Made by a program: the position numbers and the translations under genes. From assembly GCA_948567375.1 (NCBI GenBank), contig OX419760.1:17856001-17920000 (forward strand): a DNA stretch of 64,000 bases, written 5' to 3'. Under the pieces are notes generated by a model that worked only from the letters and a program-made list of their open reading frames with translations, was not told the origin of the DNA and ran no database searches. This DNA is from Lunularia cruciata. Taxonomy: Eukaryota > Streptophyta > Marchantiopsida > Lunulariales > Lunulariaceae. This document shows positions 31,801 through 44,601 of the stretch, in pieces; the stretch's first letter is position 1; the number at the start of each line of letters is the position of its first letter.

Positions 31801-34055
31801 CATCAACCACGACGACTTCTTAAAGTACGTAAGGAGAAACCCCAACAACTTTAGAAGCATCCATTCATCGACCACTCGTATCAGCTGTCGAGATTAACTT
31901 CCAGACTTTCCAAGATCCTTCATTTCTTCAGTAATCTGGAGGTTATATCCGCTGTATGAGTTGCATGTGACATAACACATGTGGATTGGATCTGCTTTTG
32001 AACAATTACAATCTCCATTCGTTCATATAGTAAGTGTCATTTTCCAGAATTTAAAATCAAGCAAATTCTCTAATCTAACACGTAGATCTATGGGACTCAA
32101 CATGTACAGCAATCTGCTATATTTATACTAGCTTAACATAAAGGTTCACGCCTGAATGAAGTAATATTTTGAATGAGGTTTCATGAGTTGAATGGAGCAC
32201 GTTTCCCTGAAGAATCATCTCACTCTATCTGACATTCATATCCCTCGGCAGCACCGATTTTGACTTTCACAAGCTTTTAACTTGCGCAAGCGAAAGTAAG
32301 GATTGTTCTCCTACAAACAGAACTCTTGGGAGTTGGGGCCATATTATTTCTCGTTCTTCGGAGTGAGAAATATATCCGGAATTCTAAAGGACGTGGCAGG
32401 CACCAAAAGACCTCTACACGAGGACAGTTTCTCGTACAGAAGAAAGGTCTAATTAAGGTTTCCGGATTGTATTCAGTAATCTAGCCCACATGACACTTGG
32501 TACGCAGTGGACCGAATTATAATAACCACCGCGGCGGCATACGGCATCAGAGCCAGGTTATATTAGTTTAATACATCCTTGTCTCGGAGGGGTTAAAAAA
32601 GTTATGCAAAGTGAAGTTTCCTTCTTGTGTAGCGCAGGGTCAGAAGGTGGTCTAAACCCGGACACTTACAGTACATAGAAGGGGCTAGCTGGCTAGAGCC
32701 TGGCGTTGCGTCCAGAAGCAGTGCTGCCAAATTGGCTCGCAAGTAGAAGGAACTAAAAGTGGCGGGGACGGGGGAATCCGTGTATCCTCGGGTGCCGACA
32801 TTCGTTGTGGGGAGTAGTGAGGAAGGAGCTGGAAGTGGCGAGAGGAAGTGAGAGATGGCGATGGGAGGAAGATGGAAGTTGGCGAGGGGGAACGCGCGGT
32901 GGTGACGTAGTCCGAGGCCAAAGCCGAAGGAGAGGGATAGATAGACAGACAGACAGACAGACGACAGACAGCAAGAACAGTGTGGAGGACTAGAGCTTAT
33001 TGTTCACATCTGTCTGTAAGTGTGTGGGATTGAGGACGAAGAGGACGAGAGGAAGTAGAGGAGGAGGAGGAGGAGGAGGCACAGACGGGGAGAGAGGAGA
33101 AAGAGGTGGAGGAGGAGCGCAGAGGAGTTCGTTTGATTCCATGTAGCGACTTTAGAGAGGGGAGACGGGCTCTGAGAGAGAGAAGAGATCGATCGTTGAG
33201 AGGGAAGGTTTGCTGCCGTAGATCTAAGTGCGGTGGTGAATTGGGGGATACTGGAGAGTGTTCGAGGGAGGTTTGAGCTTGAGGAAGGAACAGCAATTGG
33301 TGGTGGCAGAGGAGGAGGAGGAAGGATTGGGGGAGGGGAAATGGTGGAGAAGTGGTGGTGAGAAGGGGGAGGTGAGAAATGGGACGGAGGAGTGGCACTG
33401 GAGAAGGATGTCGTTGTTGTATGCAGAAGGTTGAAGGAACCGAACGATCGGTGTGGCAATGCGGAAGTGGATTTTCGGAGTTGGAGGAGTTGGAACATGT
33501 GCTGTTCAGCGCTTGCGGAGGTGAAAGATGTGAAAACTGCATAGTCCGCGATCCCTGGGAGTCGGTGTCGCGACGTTGATTGATTGCTGCTGCTTGCAGC
33601 ACTAGAGGGGTCTGGTTGATCTGCCGTGGAATGTCTCTTCCAAAGGGGGAGCTAGAGAGGCAGATAAGAGTAGAGATATTGTTCAAGGGGTGCTTGCTAT
33701 TGAACAGATTTAGCAGGTCTTGATCCCCTTTCGGCGGCGTTGAAGCATCCTCCTGACAATTATTTGCGAGATCGGAAGCCTACACCACGAGCGGCGTGTA
33801 GCTGATCAGGAGTTTTATTTTCACAATTTTTGGAGGCCCAATTTCACCCAGGAGAGGTGCTTGTTTAGCCGCTTCGAAATTTCAGTGTCGATGTTTACTT
33901 TGTCATCAGCTATATCAGATAAGCTTTGGACACGAGAGCATTAATACGAAAGAAGTTAATCCTACAAATTTAACATCATAGGTTGCCGGCAGGCGAAGAT
34001 ATCCAGTGGCCCTGATTCGCCCCGAGCTAAAGAAAGTTCGAATCAAATTGGGCGG
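28830..34055. other. Intergenic region between HAP2 and the small-protein gene
   Basis: The first part must include the HAP2 promoter. I could not support any exon. 30.6-31.7 kb has fragments reminiscent of a decayed coding sequence that I could not place. From 32.7 to 33.7 kb the plus strand is strongly purine-rich, with an ACAG microsatellite (32941-32974) and GAG runs (33055-33080), as in many plant 5' leaders. It may be the promoter or leader of the gene starting at 34056. Confidence 0.35.
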
Positions 34056-36704
34056 ATGGCTGGGTTAATTCGCAAATTTTTGGGGCATTTTGGGGTAAAA
34101 AAAGAGGATCATAGCAGAAAAGGCCAAGCGCACGGACAAGGGCAAGGACAAGGGCAATGGCAAGGTCAAGGGCACGGGCATGGACAAGGGCAAGGGCAGC
34201 CTGTTCTACGGCCGGAAGCAACAACACCTGGAGGATTTGGTGTGAAGGTGGCCGTGCCAGTTGAACCGCTCGTTCGTGTACCTGTTGTGTCACAATGCAC
34301 ATACGGAAATGGTGGTGTTCAGGTCCATTTTCTTGCCCTGCTATGCTTTCTTTAACATTTTTGACGATTGGAATGAACGGATATAAGAACCCCACTAATA
34401 ACGGCAGCAGGTTTTATCTGTTTGTTGTTTGCTTGCTCATGCTGACTCTCATGGACTAAGTCTAATATTGAAGCAGTAGCATCGTAAGATACTTGATTGA
34501 CCTAAAAGCGAGAGCTGGATCGCATAGTTCAGATCACGTTTCGCAGAAAGGCTTTTTTGCTTGAACGAATCAAATAATGTAGGACTCACTTATACTGTGC
34601 TCCATTTCCCGCTAGAAGCAAGTTGAAGAAATGATTTTAGTTGCTTCGGCACTTCGCTAATCTCAATTTGAGACCAAGGAGATTTTGGATATGGTTAAGA
34701 CTTACAGAGCTCTGCCATTTCTTGATGTGTCGTCACTAGCAAGGTTAGACAAGGTCGCTATTTCTATATTCACATTATTGCGAAACAACCCTGAATCTTA
34801 TTTATAATATTCCCAACTTCCGATTGGACAGCTTTTCTGCTTAGAGATTTCTTGGCTCTAAATGTCCTCTTGAAACCATTAGTTTCTGACTAGTTTTTAT
34901 TATCTTGTTTCATCTACATGTCTTTAATGATCCATTTTTCGCTCTTTTTGAACCTGAAATAAGTTGTGGTTTCTCATAATTTGGACTACTGCTGTTTTGG
35001 TGTTATGCATTTAACTATAGCAACTTGAAACCTACTGTGTGGAAGATGAGCTTAGGAGAGATTGATAGATTTTTTACTTACAATCCTGACTTCAGATCCA
35101 CCGTTACTGGACATCATATGTTGGAACTTCTCTCTATCTAGACTGTCTAACTTGGCTCCTAGTTTGATGTCATTGTTGCTTGATAGGGGATATTATGGTG
35201 CATTTCTCGTTACATTTCTCCATTTCTACACCTCTTTGGATTCCAGATGTGTCTAATCCTTTTCTAGTAATGATTTTGATCTTGAACACACCTCTCTGAT
35301 TTTGTGCTCCGTAGACAACTAGCTAGTACTGCTAGTAGAGTTCCATGCGGAAGTTCCGGTATCACTCCAACAACCTTCAATTGATTTAGGGTCTTTATTC
35401 TTAAGGGAGCAGGGATGGGAGTTAAACCGTTGGTTGGCTATGATTTCTTTTAGCACCTCGCAGGGCTGTTGCCTGAGGTCCGCGGACTAGTCTGTCTGAC
35501 AACCAACTTTTTTCAGTCACACTCTCTATTTGATGCTAATAAACATTCACATACATTGATTTGTTGCCACTTGTCACTGAAATCCTTTGGCCTATGACAT
35601 ATCTGGGCACACCTTACACATGTTAGTCTCCCTTACGGTTCTCAATATTCTCATCTCCTTCCGCCTCTTCTAATAATTATCACACACACAAACACACACT
35701 CATGATCTAGCTACAGTTAAGTTTTGACCTGTTCAATTGGTCAGTCATAAAAATGGGTCTAGGCCCTATAGTTTGTAGTACTCTTCTTGGTCGAGGCAAC
35801 TGCAAATCTGGATTGTAGGAAGAACGGGGAAAAGTGATCACCTAAGCTTACTGTTACTGGCAGTTAATAAATGTTACCGTGTAGTTTGGCAGTTAACGAC
35901 ATTGCTCGTTAAGGATGCTATACCTATTAGCTGATGCAGGCCCTTAGCTTTTGTAATTTGAGACACAAGGAGCCTGTATCAAATTTTGCCTGTATCTAGT
36001 ACCAGTAGTAAGGAGCACGCCGGAGCTCCCTTTCCTGTTGAATCTCGGAATAAGATTTCCTTCACAAAGAGCACGTAGGATTTATGAGAAACTTGAAAGT
36101 AGGAAAGTTGGAAGTTACTTGAAAGTAGGAAGTAGGAAAGTTGGAAGTTGAAAGTTGGAAGTTACCTGTCTGAAGGAGATATAATCAGAATCAAAAGTAC
36201 CGCCTCTAGAAGAGGATTGAGCTACTCTAAATTGATGAAAAATGTCTGCAAAAAGAACACAGTTGATTCTGTTAGAATATCTCTTTGTAAAGCATCTGCA
36301 CCTGTATATGCGCGTATAACCTCTTTCCGTGACTCAGCTCCAGGAGTTCCGAGAGCTTGTAGTTTGCACAGAGTCCATTTTTAACTACTATCTGCAATCC
36401 AGAGAGTTGTGTGGCCAACCTAGCTTCCATTCTTTGAAGAAAGAATACTGATATCGGCCTCCTGGAAATGCAGGGCCTGAGGTGGTACGCAGACAAACTG
36501 CGAGTCGATGATGATGGTGATGTTGCACAAGAGTTTCTGAGCGAAGTTATTCCAGAAACTCCGGGACCCTACAACACAAGAAGGCCCCCGAGATTTGAGT
36601 CTGTCCCGCGAACAAGGCCTGTAAAGCTAAAAGGCGATGTATGTACACACGATGGCAATGTTCACCAGCACGTGGAATCTCCAATCGGGAGCCATTGGGG
36701 GTAG
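34056..36704 (+). CDS. Small two-exon protein with GLRWYAxxLxxDxDGDVAxEF motif, function unknown
   Basis: Exon 1 is 34056-34322 (89 codons, ends CAG before GTCCAT). Exon 2 is 36474-36704 (ATGCAG acceptor, stop TAG). Both are phase 0 and give 165 aa. The N-terminus (MAGLIRKFLGHFGVKKED) is followed by a Gly/Gln/His low-complexity run (about 23-48), then GFGVKVAVPVEPLVRVPVV and CTYGNGGVQ. Exon 2 continues GLRWYADKLRVDDDGDVAQE, an acidic helix-like block, and a basic C-terminal half with KLKGDVCTHDGNVHQHV. I believe this is a plant-specific conserved protein because the block continues seamlessly across the splice site, but I cannot name the family or a function. No signal peptide or membrane segment is evident. 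Confidence 0.72.
36091..36166 (+). repeat. Short tandem repeat in the intron
   Basis: Irregular repeats of GAAAGTAGGAAAGTTGGAAGTT-like units of about 10-20 bp, inside the single intron of the gene at 34056-36704. Confidence 0.8.
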
Positions 36705-39700
36705 TGGGATATCCAGACAAGGATTATTTTAACAGCTTATACGGACCTGAAAGGTCAGTTCTATGCAGATTTCTTGAAAGTGTGTTGACGATTACCCGGA
36801 TGCCTCTAAGGACTGGCTCGGTTATCAGACTCTCCTTACTTGCCGCAGGATACATGGACTTGGCTGTCCAGATTCTGATCCTTTGCATAACGTCTGTACT
36901 TCTGGTTTCCAATTTTTGTAGTTGTTCAATACTTACGGTCTTCTGATTGACACATATGTAGCTGTAGAAAGTTGTGCTCCTTGCGTAACCAGCTCGTCCG
37001 TGACCAACTGTCGCAAGAATATTGCACTCAGGATTGAATTTCACCAGTACGCCAGTTCTAATTCAGGGATAACATTCATTAGCTTTATGCATTTGCTCTA
37101 TGGAGAAAAACTCCCTTCGACTGTAATATTGTTGGAGACGCTTGTATGTTAAGCAGTAGGAGATGAGCTATCTTTGAAGATATCATCTACACTGGATGGT
37201 TGGGTGCAATTAGACCTTAGTTTTGTACTTCAAGTGATGCATTAAAGCATTGTAGACCTCTTGCTGGTCATTTAGACTGATACACTCGACACAATTTCAG
37301 CTCCCTCGCAGACTGGATCGCATGGGGAAAATCTTGCTGGCAGCAGCTCTTTACTTCATTTGGAAACTATCCAATGATCACATACTTCGGGGATGTGAAC
37401 CCTGCATGAAGCTTCTCTCTAAAGCTTTTGAGCTGGCCACGATTTCTGAGTGAGATCATGCGCCTCTATTCCGGAGTTCCGATAGTCACTTCGGATATTC
37501 AGTTGCTTGTAGCATGGGAATTTCTGCCAAGTTGTCTTGTACGAATCTAAGGATGTCACGGTAGATGACCAATCTAAATTTTCAGTGGCAAGTAACCTTG
37601 GGTCCGAAACAGATCGAACGAATTCTCAACGAGAATCCAGGTAAGTACGTTAGCACTAGATACAGCTTCTGAACACTGAACTTTAACTATGGTACACTGG
37701 AAAGGTTCCCGATCGCGTACTGGCCCAAATTGGAGGTAGTGTCTGACTATACTTCTATCTATGAACTAAATCTGATTCAAAATAGGACGGTGTTGACCAT
37801 GTGAATTATGGGTTTTTTGACTCTCAACGGCTCTGCTTTGTTAGCATGAAATAGAGCGTTCTGTTATGTGTCTTTCTTATGTTGCCTTAACTTTGTCCAT
37901 TGAATTTGGGCTCTGATATGTTCTGGATTTCACTCATACTGCAAATCTCCAGGGCAGTTAAATCACATGATTCTTTGTAATCTACTCAGTTTCTGAGTGA
38001 GAATGTTTCAGATGCGTTTCTTACTAAATATGCATTCAGTCAAGTGGTTTAATGTCCTCTTAGCGTCTTCAATGGCAACGGTTGGGGTTGTGGGTGATGT
38101 GAAATAGCTATATGGTATGTCGCTATGTAATACTGGTTCATACATGACATATCCGCCAATCTGTCTCATTGAAGGGGTGTGAAAGTCCTCTATGGAGGAG
38201 TTGAAGAAGTTTTAGGTAAGCTGGATCTGTAGAACTTGATGGTTTGGCATTTTCCCAGTGTGTCCCTAAATGAGGTGTGTTTGCTTAATGCTTTGTGGAA
38301 TATTGGAATGCTTTGAAGTGTATTGTCTATCCGTGAATGAAAAGAGAGCTTGGGACTTGCTGGTTTCTTGTGAATGCTAATCAGCACGAGGGTTCGCAAT
38401 AGCATGGGGTTTCTGGTAGGGTGGAATAAAGAGAAGCTTTTGATGGTTTTAGTCTCGAATATTTAGGAGGTGAAACTCTTTGTTTTCTAAAGTTGTAGGA
38501 TCGTTTGCATTCTCATTACACATACATGTTGTGACCCTTTGAGCATTTCTTATCATCTTCCAGTAGGTAATCTTCAATATCTGTCCCATTAGTGCAGTGC
38601 AGTTCTTTAAACTCGTTCCTAGTGTTGGCATCTTCCGACAGACCGTAGTCATATATTTCATGTAAAGTTTAGCGCAAATTACACTTTTCGACCGTTTGTT
38701 CTAGTGCAGAATGCAGAATGGCAGCGCATTTCCATGCGTACAATGCTTTCCACGAGTCTATACTGTCCATAAATCCGTATATCCACATTCCTTAAACCCA
38801 ATTGAAACAACGTTATTCGTCACATTTCATTATTTTCCACAGTTCGGAATGCTGTCTCAGTTCATGAAGAAGGGATCTACAGAGCTAGAGCTTCATTTCA
38901 TGCTATTTAGAGGTACAGAACTAAACGTACATCGATAACTTTATATATGTCTGATCTCCGATGTAACAAATCTCTCTTCTCCTTCTCAAGCTTCTTAAGT
39001 GAACTTCACTTGAAGAAAAACAACGACCATCTAAGTATGTACAAGGATGGTACACACACCCCCACAACATTTAAGTATGATAAGGGTTGTTGAGTATATA
39101 AGTACGGTATGTACACCTTTACGACTGTTCTTACCCCACTTTGTTGTAGGAGTGCATATAAAACAAAGGGCATGAATGCATCTTTACGTCGGAATTATGA
39201 ACAGCCTGAATATTTGTTTAGTTTGCTTCATTTACTACATATTATAATCTAACGTTTTACGATATTGAGGCAGTGGATGAACTGTCAGTATAATATTTTC
39301 ATATGTCTTTATGCACATATCCATTGTCTGCAGCTCCAAAACGCTTAGTAGTCGAACTTAAAATAAATCGATTTGTTTGTTAAATTTCAATTTTAGTATG
39401 AAAGGGCTAAATGATAAAATGGATTTCTGATCCAGTGAACAACAAGAAGTGAGGGCAGATTAAATACCCAAGATTCAAAGCGAAGTGACAAGCTCACTGC
39501 GGTTGATGTGGGTTCATTTCATGACAAGACTGTAATCCTAATCAACTGATCAGGTTGAGATGATATACAACGAGAACTAATCTACGTGTGGCGAAAAGGA
39601 TAGAGTGCAGCCGTAGATTGATAAGCTGGTGTGGCAATGTTTCCAACACCTTTCTTTATACACCTGGATTTAACTTTTCCCTCTGAAACTACATTCACAT

Positions 39701-41062
39701 ATGCACTACTCTATGAAATATTTATATCCATTTTATAGACTTCCATTATTTTCAATATCTAATAATGAACGGAGTGAAATTATGTTTAGTTTTGTTTCCA
39801 AATCTTGGAACTTAAAATTTCCAAGTGGTTTTGTCTTTATATCAGTTGATTGATAATTATCCGGGATATCCAGGACATAGAGAATTTCATTTTCATGAGT
39901 TAAATGATAGCGTTCGTTTATATACTTTGATACCCATATGAAATATATGGTTTTGAGCTATTTAAATGTCAGTCATGTTATCAATAGTTCCAAATCTGAA
40001 TCCTAAGAATTCTTGTTATGTTAGTTTATAAAACCTTTATAGTTCTAGATGCAATTTTTGGAAGAATAGAATTTGAATTGGAACTGAGAGAACAACAGGA
40101 ATACAAATCTGGATATTCTATGGAGAAAATATCATCCACCAATTTGGTCAAGAATATCAAGAATAGCATGCATAAGAATTACACCAATTTTATGTGGTTC
40201 GGCCAATGTCTGCCTATGTCCATAGCTGCACAGGATTTTGTTTATTCAAGAACTGTCAAAGTCACACTTGACTGTCTACTTTACAAATACACATACACTT
40301 GCAATTTGAGTCCCTTATCTTGTTCTGGAATGTGTTGTCCTAATTGATCCCAAATCTCAACCCTAGATTGTCGTACCAAATGGATACACGGCACCTCACT
40401 TAGTTCCACAAGTGGGATCTGTCCTTGCATTTTCTTCGAGGAGTCGTTCCCGTAGGTCTACAGTCCCCTAGCCTTCCCGTATGTCCCACAACCATGCTCG
40501 TAGGAGCCATCTCCACGGTTTCTTAGCCATCCTGCAGTCCTGCACCAGAATCCCGTAACTTTTGTAGCTCCCAAAGGACCATTTGTCCTAAACTTTAAGA
40601 CAAATACAAAAAAGGCGACCACGTAGGAAAAATGAAGGATGGGAAGACCCCATCAAGCCGTATAAGGGAGAGACAAAAAAGGTAACATGGGGCTAAGCCC
40701 CAATAGAGTCTGTATGAGAAATCTGCCCTACTGCACCTAAGATATCCGAGCTATGCACGTCATACGGTCTACAAACAACTGGAGCATCCTAAGAAACATC
40801 ACCTAATGTGATTGCTCTCCTATGGATTGCACCAACCATTGCCCTCTGTAGAGCAATGGACACATGCTATCTAAAATAAACTACAAAGTATGAGAGTGAG
40901 AGTGGTACCCCTTGACGCCTAACATGATAAGCTCTCGTGCACTCCCTGACAAATGTGTCAAATGCCGTGTCCATTGCTCTATATAACTCCAAGGCTCGAG
41001 GAACAAAGAGGTGACCTCGCTGCATGCCTCTTTACTTGGAGACCTTGCGACCTGCTGCTGCA
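36705..41062. other. Gene-free interval
   Basis: No exon could be supported. Some stretches at 40.4-41.0 kb read on the minus strand with few stops (for example RALELYRAMDTAFDTFVREC) and look like decayed repeat-derived coding DNA. Confidence 0.35.
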
Positions 41063-41117
41063 GTTTAGGGTTTAGGGTTTAGGGTTTAGGGTTTAGTTTA
41101 GGGTTTAGGGTGGGTTT
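41063..41117 (+). repeat. Interstitial plant telomere repeat (TTTAGGG)n
   Basis: About six to seven TTTAGGG units with one shortened unit in the middle. It is directly followed by a perfect hairpin. Confidence 0.9.
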
Positions 41118-41152
41118 AGTTAAGTCCACCTAAAGTTTAGGTGGACTTAACT
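41118..41152. repeat. Perfect 17-bp hairpin next to the telomere repeat
   Basis: Arms AGTTAAGTCCACCTAAA and its exact reverse complement, separated by one base. Confidence 0.9.
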
Positions 41153-41373
41153 TTTTTCCTATAATTTCATTTTCCATGATTTTTGTGGCTATGGAAAGCC
41201 CTTGAGAAGACACTTGCAACAAGATAATGCACACCTTATTTACATTTGTATTCACACAGATGTTGGTCCCTTATACTCACTCCCATAATATGGCAAGCCT
41301 AAAAAGAGGCTGCATTTTGACTAGATCTGTCTTGTACTTACAGTTCTACACTTCCATAAAAGATCTGTCTTGT

Positions 41374-41420
41374 TAAGTGTGGAGTCTTATTATTTTAGTA
41401 ATAATAAGACTCCACACTTA
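41374..41420. repeat. Perfect 21-bp hairpin
   Basis: Arms 41374-41394 and 41400-41420 are exact reverse complements with a 5-base loop (TTAGT). Confidence 0.92.
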
Positions 41421-42127
41421 GCCATAATAATTGATTTATGAAGAGAGTTTGAAGCCAATAGGTCCCTTTGGTTCCTTTTATAAAATGTAATATAATCTAT
41501 CTTGATTGGCAGAAATACCATTGTTCATTGCACATATGACCTTCTTGCTGCCTAACTCAATCTAGTGAATCTGATGAATGAGTGTAATATTATTTTTTTG
41601 ATTAATGAAGATGCAACAATCTCCCACCTCTTTTTAGTATAGTAAAATCTGCTCTAGTGCAAGGTAGATGTGGTTTGAAAGGATTATTCATATATCTGCA
41701 ACAACCTCATGTCAATGTACTAATAGTATAATCAATAAGAATAGTTCATTCCCATAAGGATACAAGTTTGCACTGACTAGAAATGAAGATACAATATCTC
41801 AATGTTACTAGCTATCTATTCTTACTTGTTTAACCTCTTGTGCCAAAACCACTCCTAGAAGAGAGTAGAGATACCCAGAGTGGCATCCTACATAAAAGAG
41901 AAACTAACAACCACTCAAACAAAAGATCTAATCTAAAAAGCCCTTGATAGTAGTGGTACACTTCATGCCAAAGGTCTCTTCCTCATGAAGAGCCTCTTTT
42001 ACCCGGTGGCTAGTTTCTTCACATAGGTATATTTCACCCTAAAGGTCAGTATTTAGGCCAAAGGTCAATTTTCAAGCCAAAGGCCCAAAAATTTCACTTT
42101 CTTTCACCCTAACACCTTGATCACAAG

Positions 42128-42169
42128 CATCTCTTACCAATATATGCAATCTCTTATTGGTAAGAGATG
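42128..42169. repeat. Perfect 15-bp hairpin
   Basis: Arms CATCTCTTACCAATA (42128-42142) and its reverse complement (42155-42169), with a 12-base loop. Confidence 0.9.
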
Positions 42170-42399
42170 TACTTGTTGTTTAATTTACAAGTATTACTCT
42201 CAGTCAATTATTGGGTACAAAACTAGTCTTAAGTCAAAAAATATTTATGGGCAAAGATGTATATTAGGATGAAGATAGAGTTCAAGGCCAAAGAGAATTC
42301 CAAGCCAAGGGTGCGTTTTACACTTAATGGATTTCAACCTATTTCCCTTGGGCTAGTAATTATCTTTTGCCTAAAATGAATTGCAAGGAACTACCTTTG

Positions 42400-43480
42400 C
42401 TTTTACAAACCTTGATCAACAACTCTACCCATCCCCCGTACTCTATTATTTCCTCCAACAATGTTTTTGTCAATTCCTTGAACTTCTTTGAGGTGTGGGC
42501 AATTTGGTTCTCAAATAGCTGCTACATGCACTTGTTTGTGTAAATATTTGCTATAAGAGCATGCACTTGGGATCTAGAGTTTAGAGCTTTCAATTCCTCC
42601 AAGGAGACCTCTATTACCTCCTTCACAATCTCTTCAAGATGGTCTTGTGCCAACCCATCCTTGCCAAAATTGTAGCCTTCTCTAGGTTGAATTGGGTCTA
42701 ACTCTCTTCCATCTCAACCACAATTTCTCCTTGTATAGCTATCATATCTTCTTGCATTCATCCTCCTTTTGCTTAAGACTTCTCACAAGCTTCTTCACTT
42801 GGATGTTGGCTACTCGCATCTCCTTCTGATGACAAACATCGATTGCTATGAGGGACACCTTTACCTTTTCCACTTCTCCCTTAAATGCATCAATATCTTC
42901 CACATGTGCATTTACCTATTACTCAAGCTTAAGTCGTTGACATATTTCTTCTTCCTTCAATTTGGACATCTTTTGCCTTATTGTCGTTTCCAAGACAAAA
43001 TCTTCTTCTCCAAGGCCGCATCTTCTTCCTTGAGCTTGGCACCTCTTGTGCCAAGTCATTAATTTGCTTACCCATCTCCGAGTGCTATGCATGAAGTTCC
43101 TTCAGTTCATCCCTCACCTTCATCCTCTCCAAGTTTTCTTCTTGCACCATGTGATGAAGGTGATTGATGAGGGTGATATAGTTTGTTGTTGCCCCATGCA
43201 ACTTTGCATATGTTAGGAGGAGTTGCTCCATTAATTCCAAGGGTGGGCTGACCTTGTATACCACTAGTTGAGAAATTGGAACACTACTATGACCAGCCTA
43301 GTCTCCTTCTTGCTTGAACTCTCCTCTCTTACCATTTCAAACAAAGCCGCTCTCTTCTCTCTTGATCTCGACAAAGATGGTAGGCTCTAATTGCTTTGAT
43401 ACCAATTTTGTTATCCATTCTCTACCCATTCCCATTACATTATTACAATTCATTTCTCCCATTGCTTTGATACCAATGAT
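42400..43480 (-). mobile_element. Decayed LTR-retroelement leader with coiled-coil coding remnant
   Basis: On the minus strand TGGTATCAAAGC, one base from the canonical initiator tRNA primer-binding site, occurs at 43464-43475 and again at 43393-43404. After it comes broken coding sequence rich in Glu/Lys/Leu, such as KVRDELKELHA and HSEMGKQINDLAQEV. This suggests a non-autonomous element coding for a coiled-coil protein. Its LTR would lie above 43477 and has been replaced or truncated by the LINE. Confidence 0.5.
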
Positions 43481-43489
43481 GATGTAATG

Positions 43490-44601
43490 CTCCTCTCTAC
43501 CAATCCAGAGAGTTTATAGAAGTTGTTGGATTCTCTTCTTTGCTTTTGCAATCAAACAAAGATGGAGGTGAACCTTGACAAGTCCAAGGTGATTGTGGTG
43601 GGTTCTAAAGGTGTCACACCTTTCTTTTTTGATGGACAGCAATTAGAGCAGGTTTCTTCTTATAAGTACTTGGGCCTTGAGTTTTCTCATGACTATAGTT
43701 GGTCTACTTGTGTGAAGATGAGAATCAATGTAGGGTTTAGAGCTTTGTATTCATTCATGAATCACTCTAGACTTGCTCATCTTATCACATGGGAGTTGAA
43801 GAAGGTGTTGTTCAGATCTCTTGTGCAGCCGATGGTTCTCTATGGTGCTCAGATTTGGGGTACAGGTACTAAGAAGACATGGTGGCAAAAGGTGGAGAAA
43901 GTTCAGAAATTGTTTTTGTGTGATGAACTTGGGGTGAGGATTCAAACTCCTTATGTATTGCTGCTTGCTGAAACAGGGTTTTTGCCTCTTGAGGCTTAAG
44001 CTTTGTTCTTAGCTCCCACATATACCACTAAGGTGAGGTCCATGGAGCATGGGAGACTTCCATACCAAGCATTTTTTGCCACTCTATCTGTTGGTTGGTA
44101 TACAGATCTGATTGCATGGGCCACAAGGTGGAATGTTTATGAGCAACATTGGAGATTTGAGCCTATTGCACTACAAGAAGTGATCAAGGAGCAGCTCTTA
44201 CTTCACTTATGGCAACAACCTGGTACCAAGATGGTGTTCTATCAGCAGTTTGTAGATCCTATGTTGGTGTATTGTGAGCAAGATTATCTCTTGGCTAGGA
44301 TTTCTACTTCACTTAGACATGTAATTGCTTAGTATAGAACTAGCTCTCATAGACTAGAAGTAGAACAAGGACGTTGGTAGCAAATAGAGCACCCCATGCA
44401 ACTTTGCAAATTCTATACTATGGGCAAAGTTGAGGATGAGCACCATGTGTTTGTTGATTGCCCTTGTTGCCAACAAATCAGAGTCAAACATTGGATTAGT
44501 TGTAGTGATTTCTTAGCACTCTTATAGATTGCGGTTTTAGCGTTAGGGAAGTACATGCTTGAGGTTAGTTTATATTGGACCAGTTTGTTACACATTGGTC
44601 A
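43490..44601 (+). pseudogene. LINE-type reverse transcriptase remnant (C-terminal part)
   Basis: 43523-43999 reads MEVNLDKSKVIVVGSKG and SSYKYLGLEFSHDYSWS, the typical thumb region of non-LTR retrotransposon RT. After a stop, 44003-44332 continues the same protein (MEHGRLPYQAFFATLS). Beyond another stop, 44340-44520 reads SSHRLEVEQGRW and VEDEHHVFVDCPCC, the usual C-terminal His/Cys motif. The N-terminal endonuclease and RT core are absent. The Gypsy element is inserted at its 3' end at 44602. Confidence 0.88.

Noticed and set aside
32685-33686. Long minus-strand ORFs rich in Ser/Pro/Leu
   Set aside because: They are shadows of a purine-rich plus strand with GAG and ACAG runs.
37490-37760. 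Possible exon (VTLGPKQIERILNENPGK)
   Set aside because: It has splice-like borders, but no neighbouring exon or family support.
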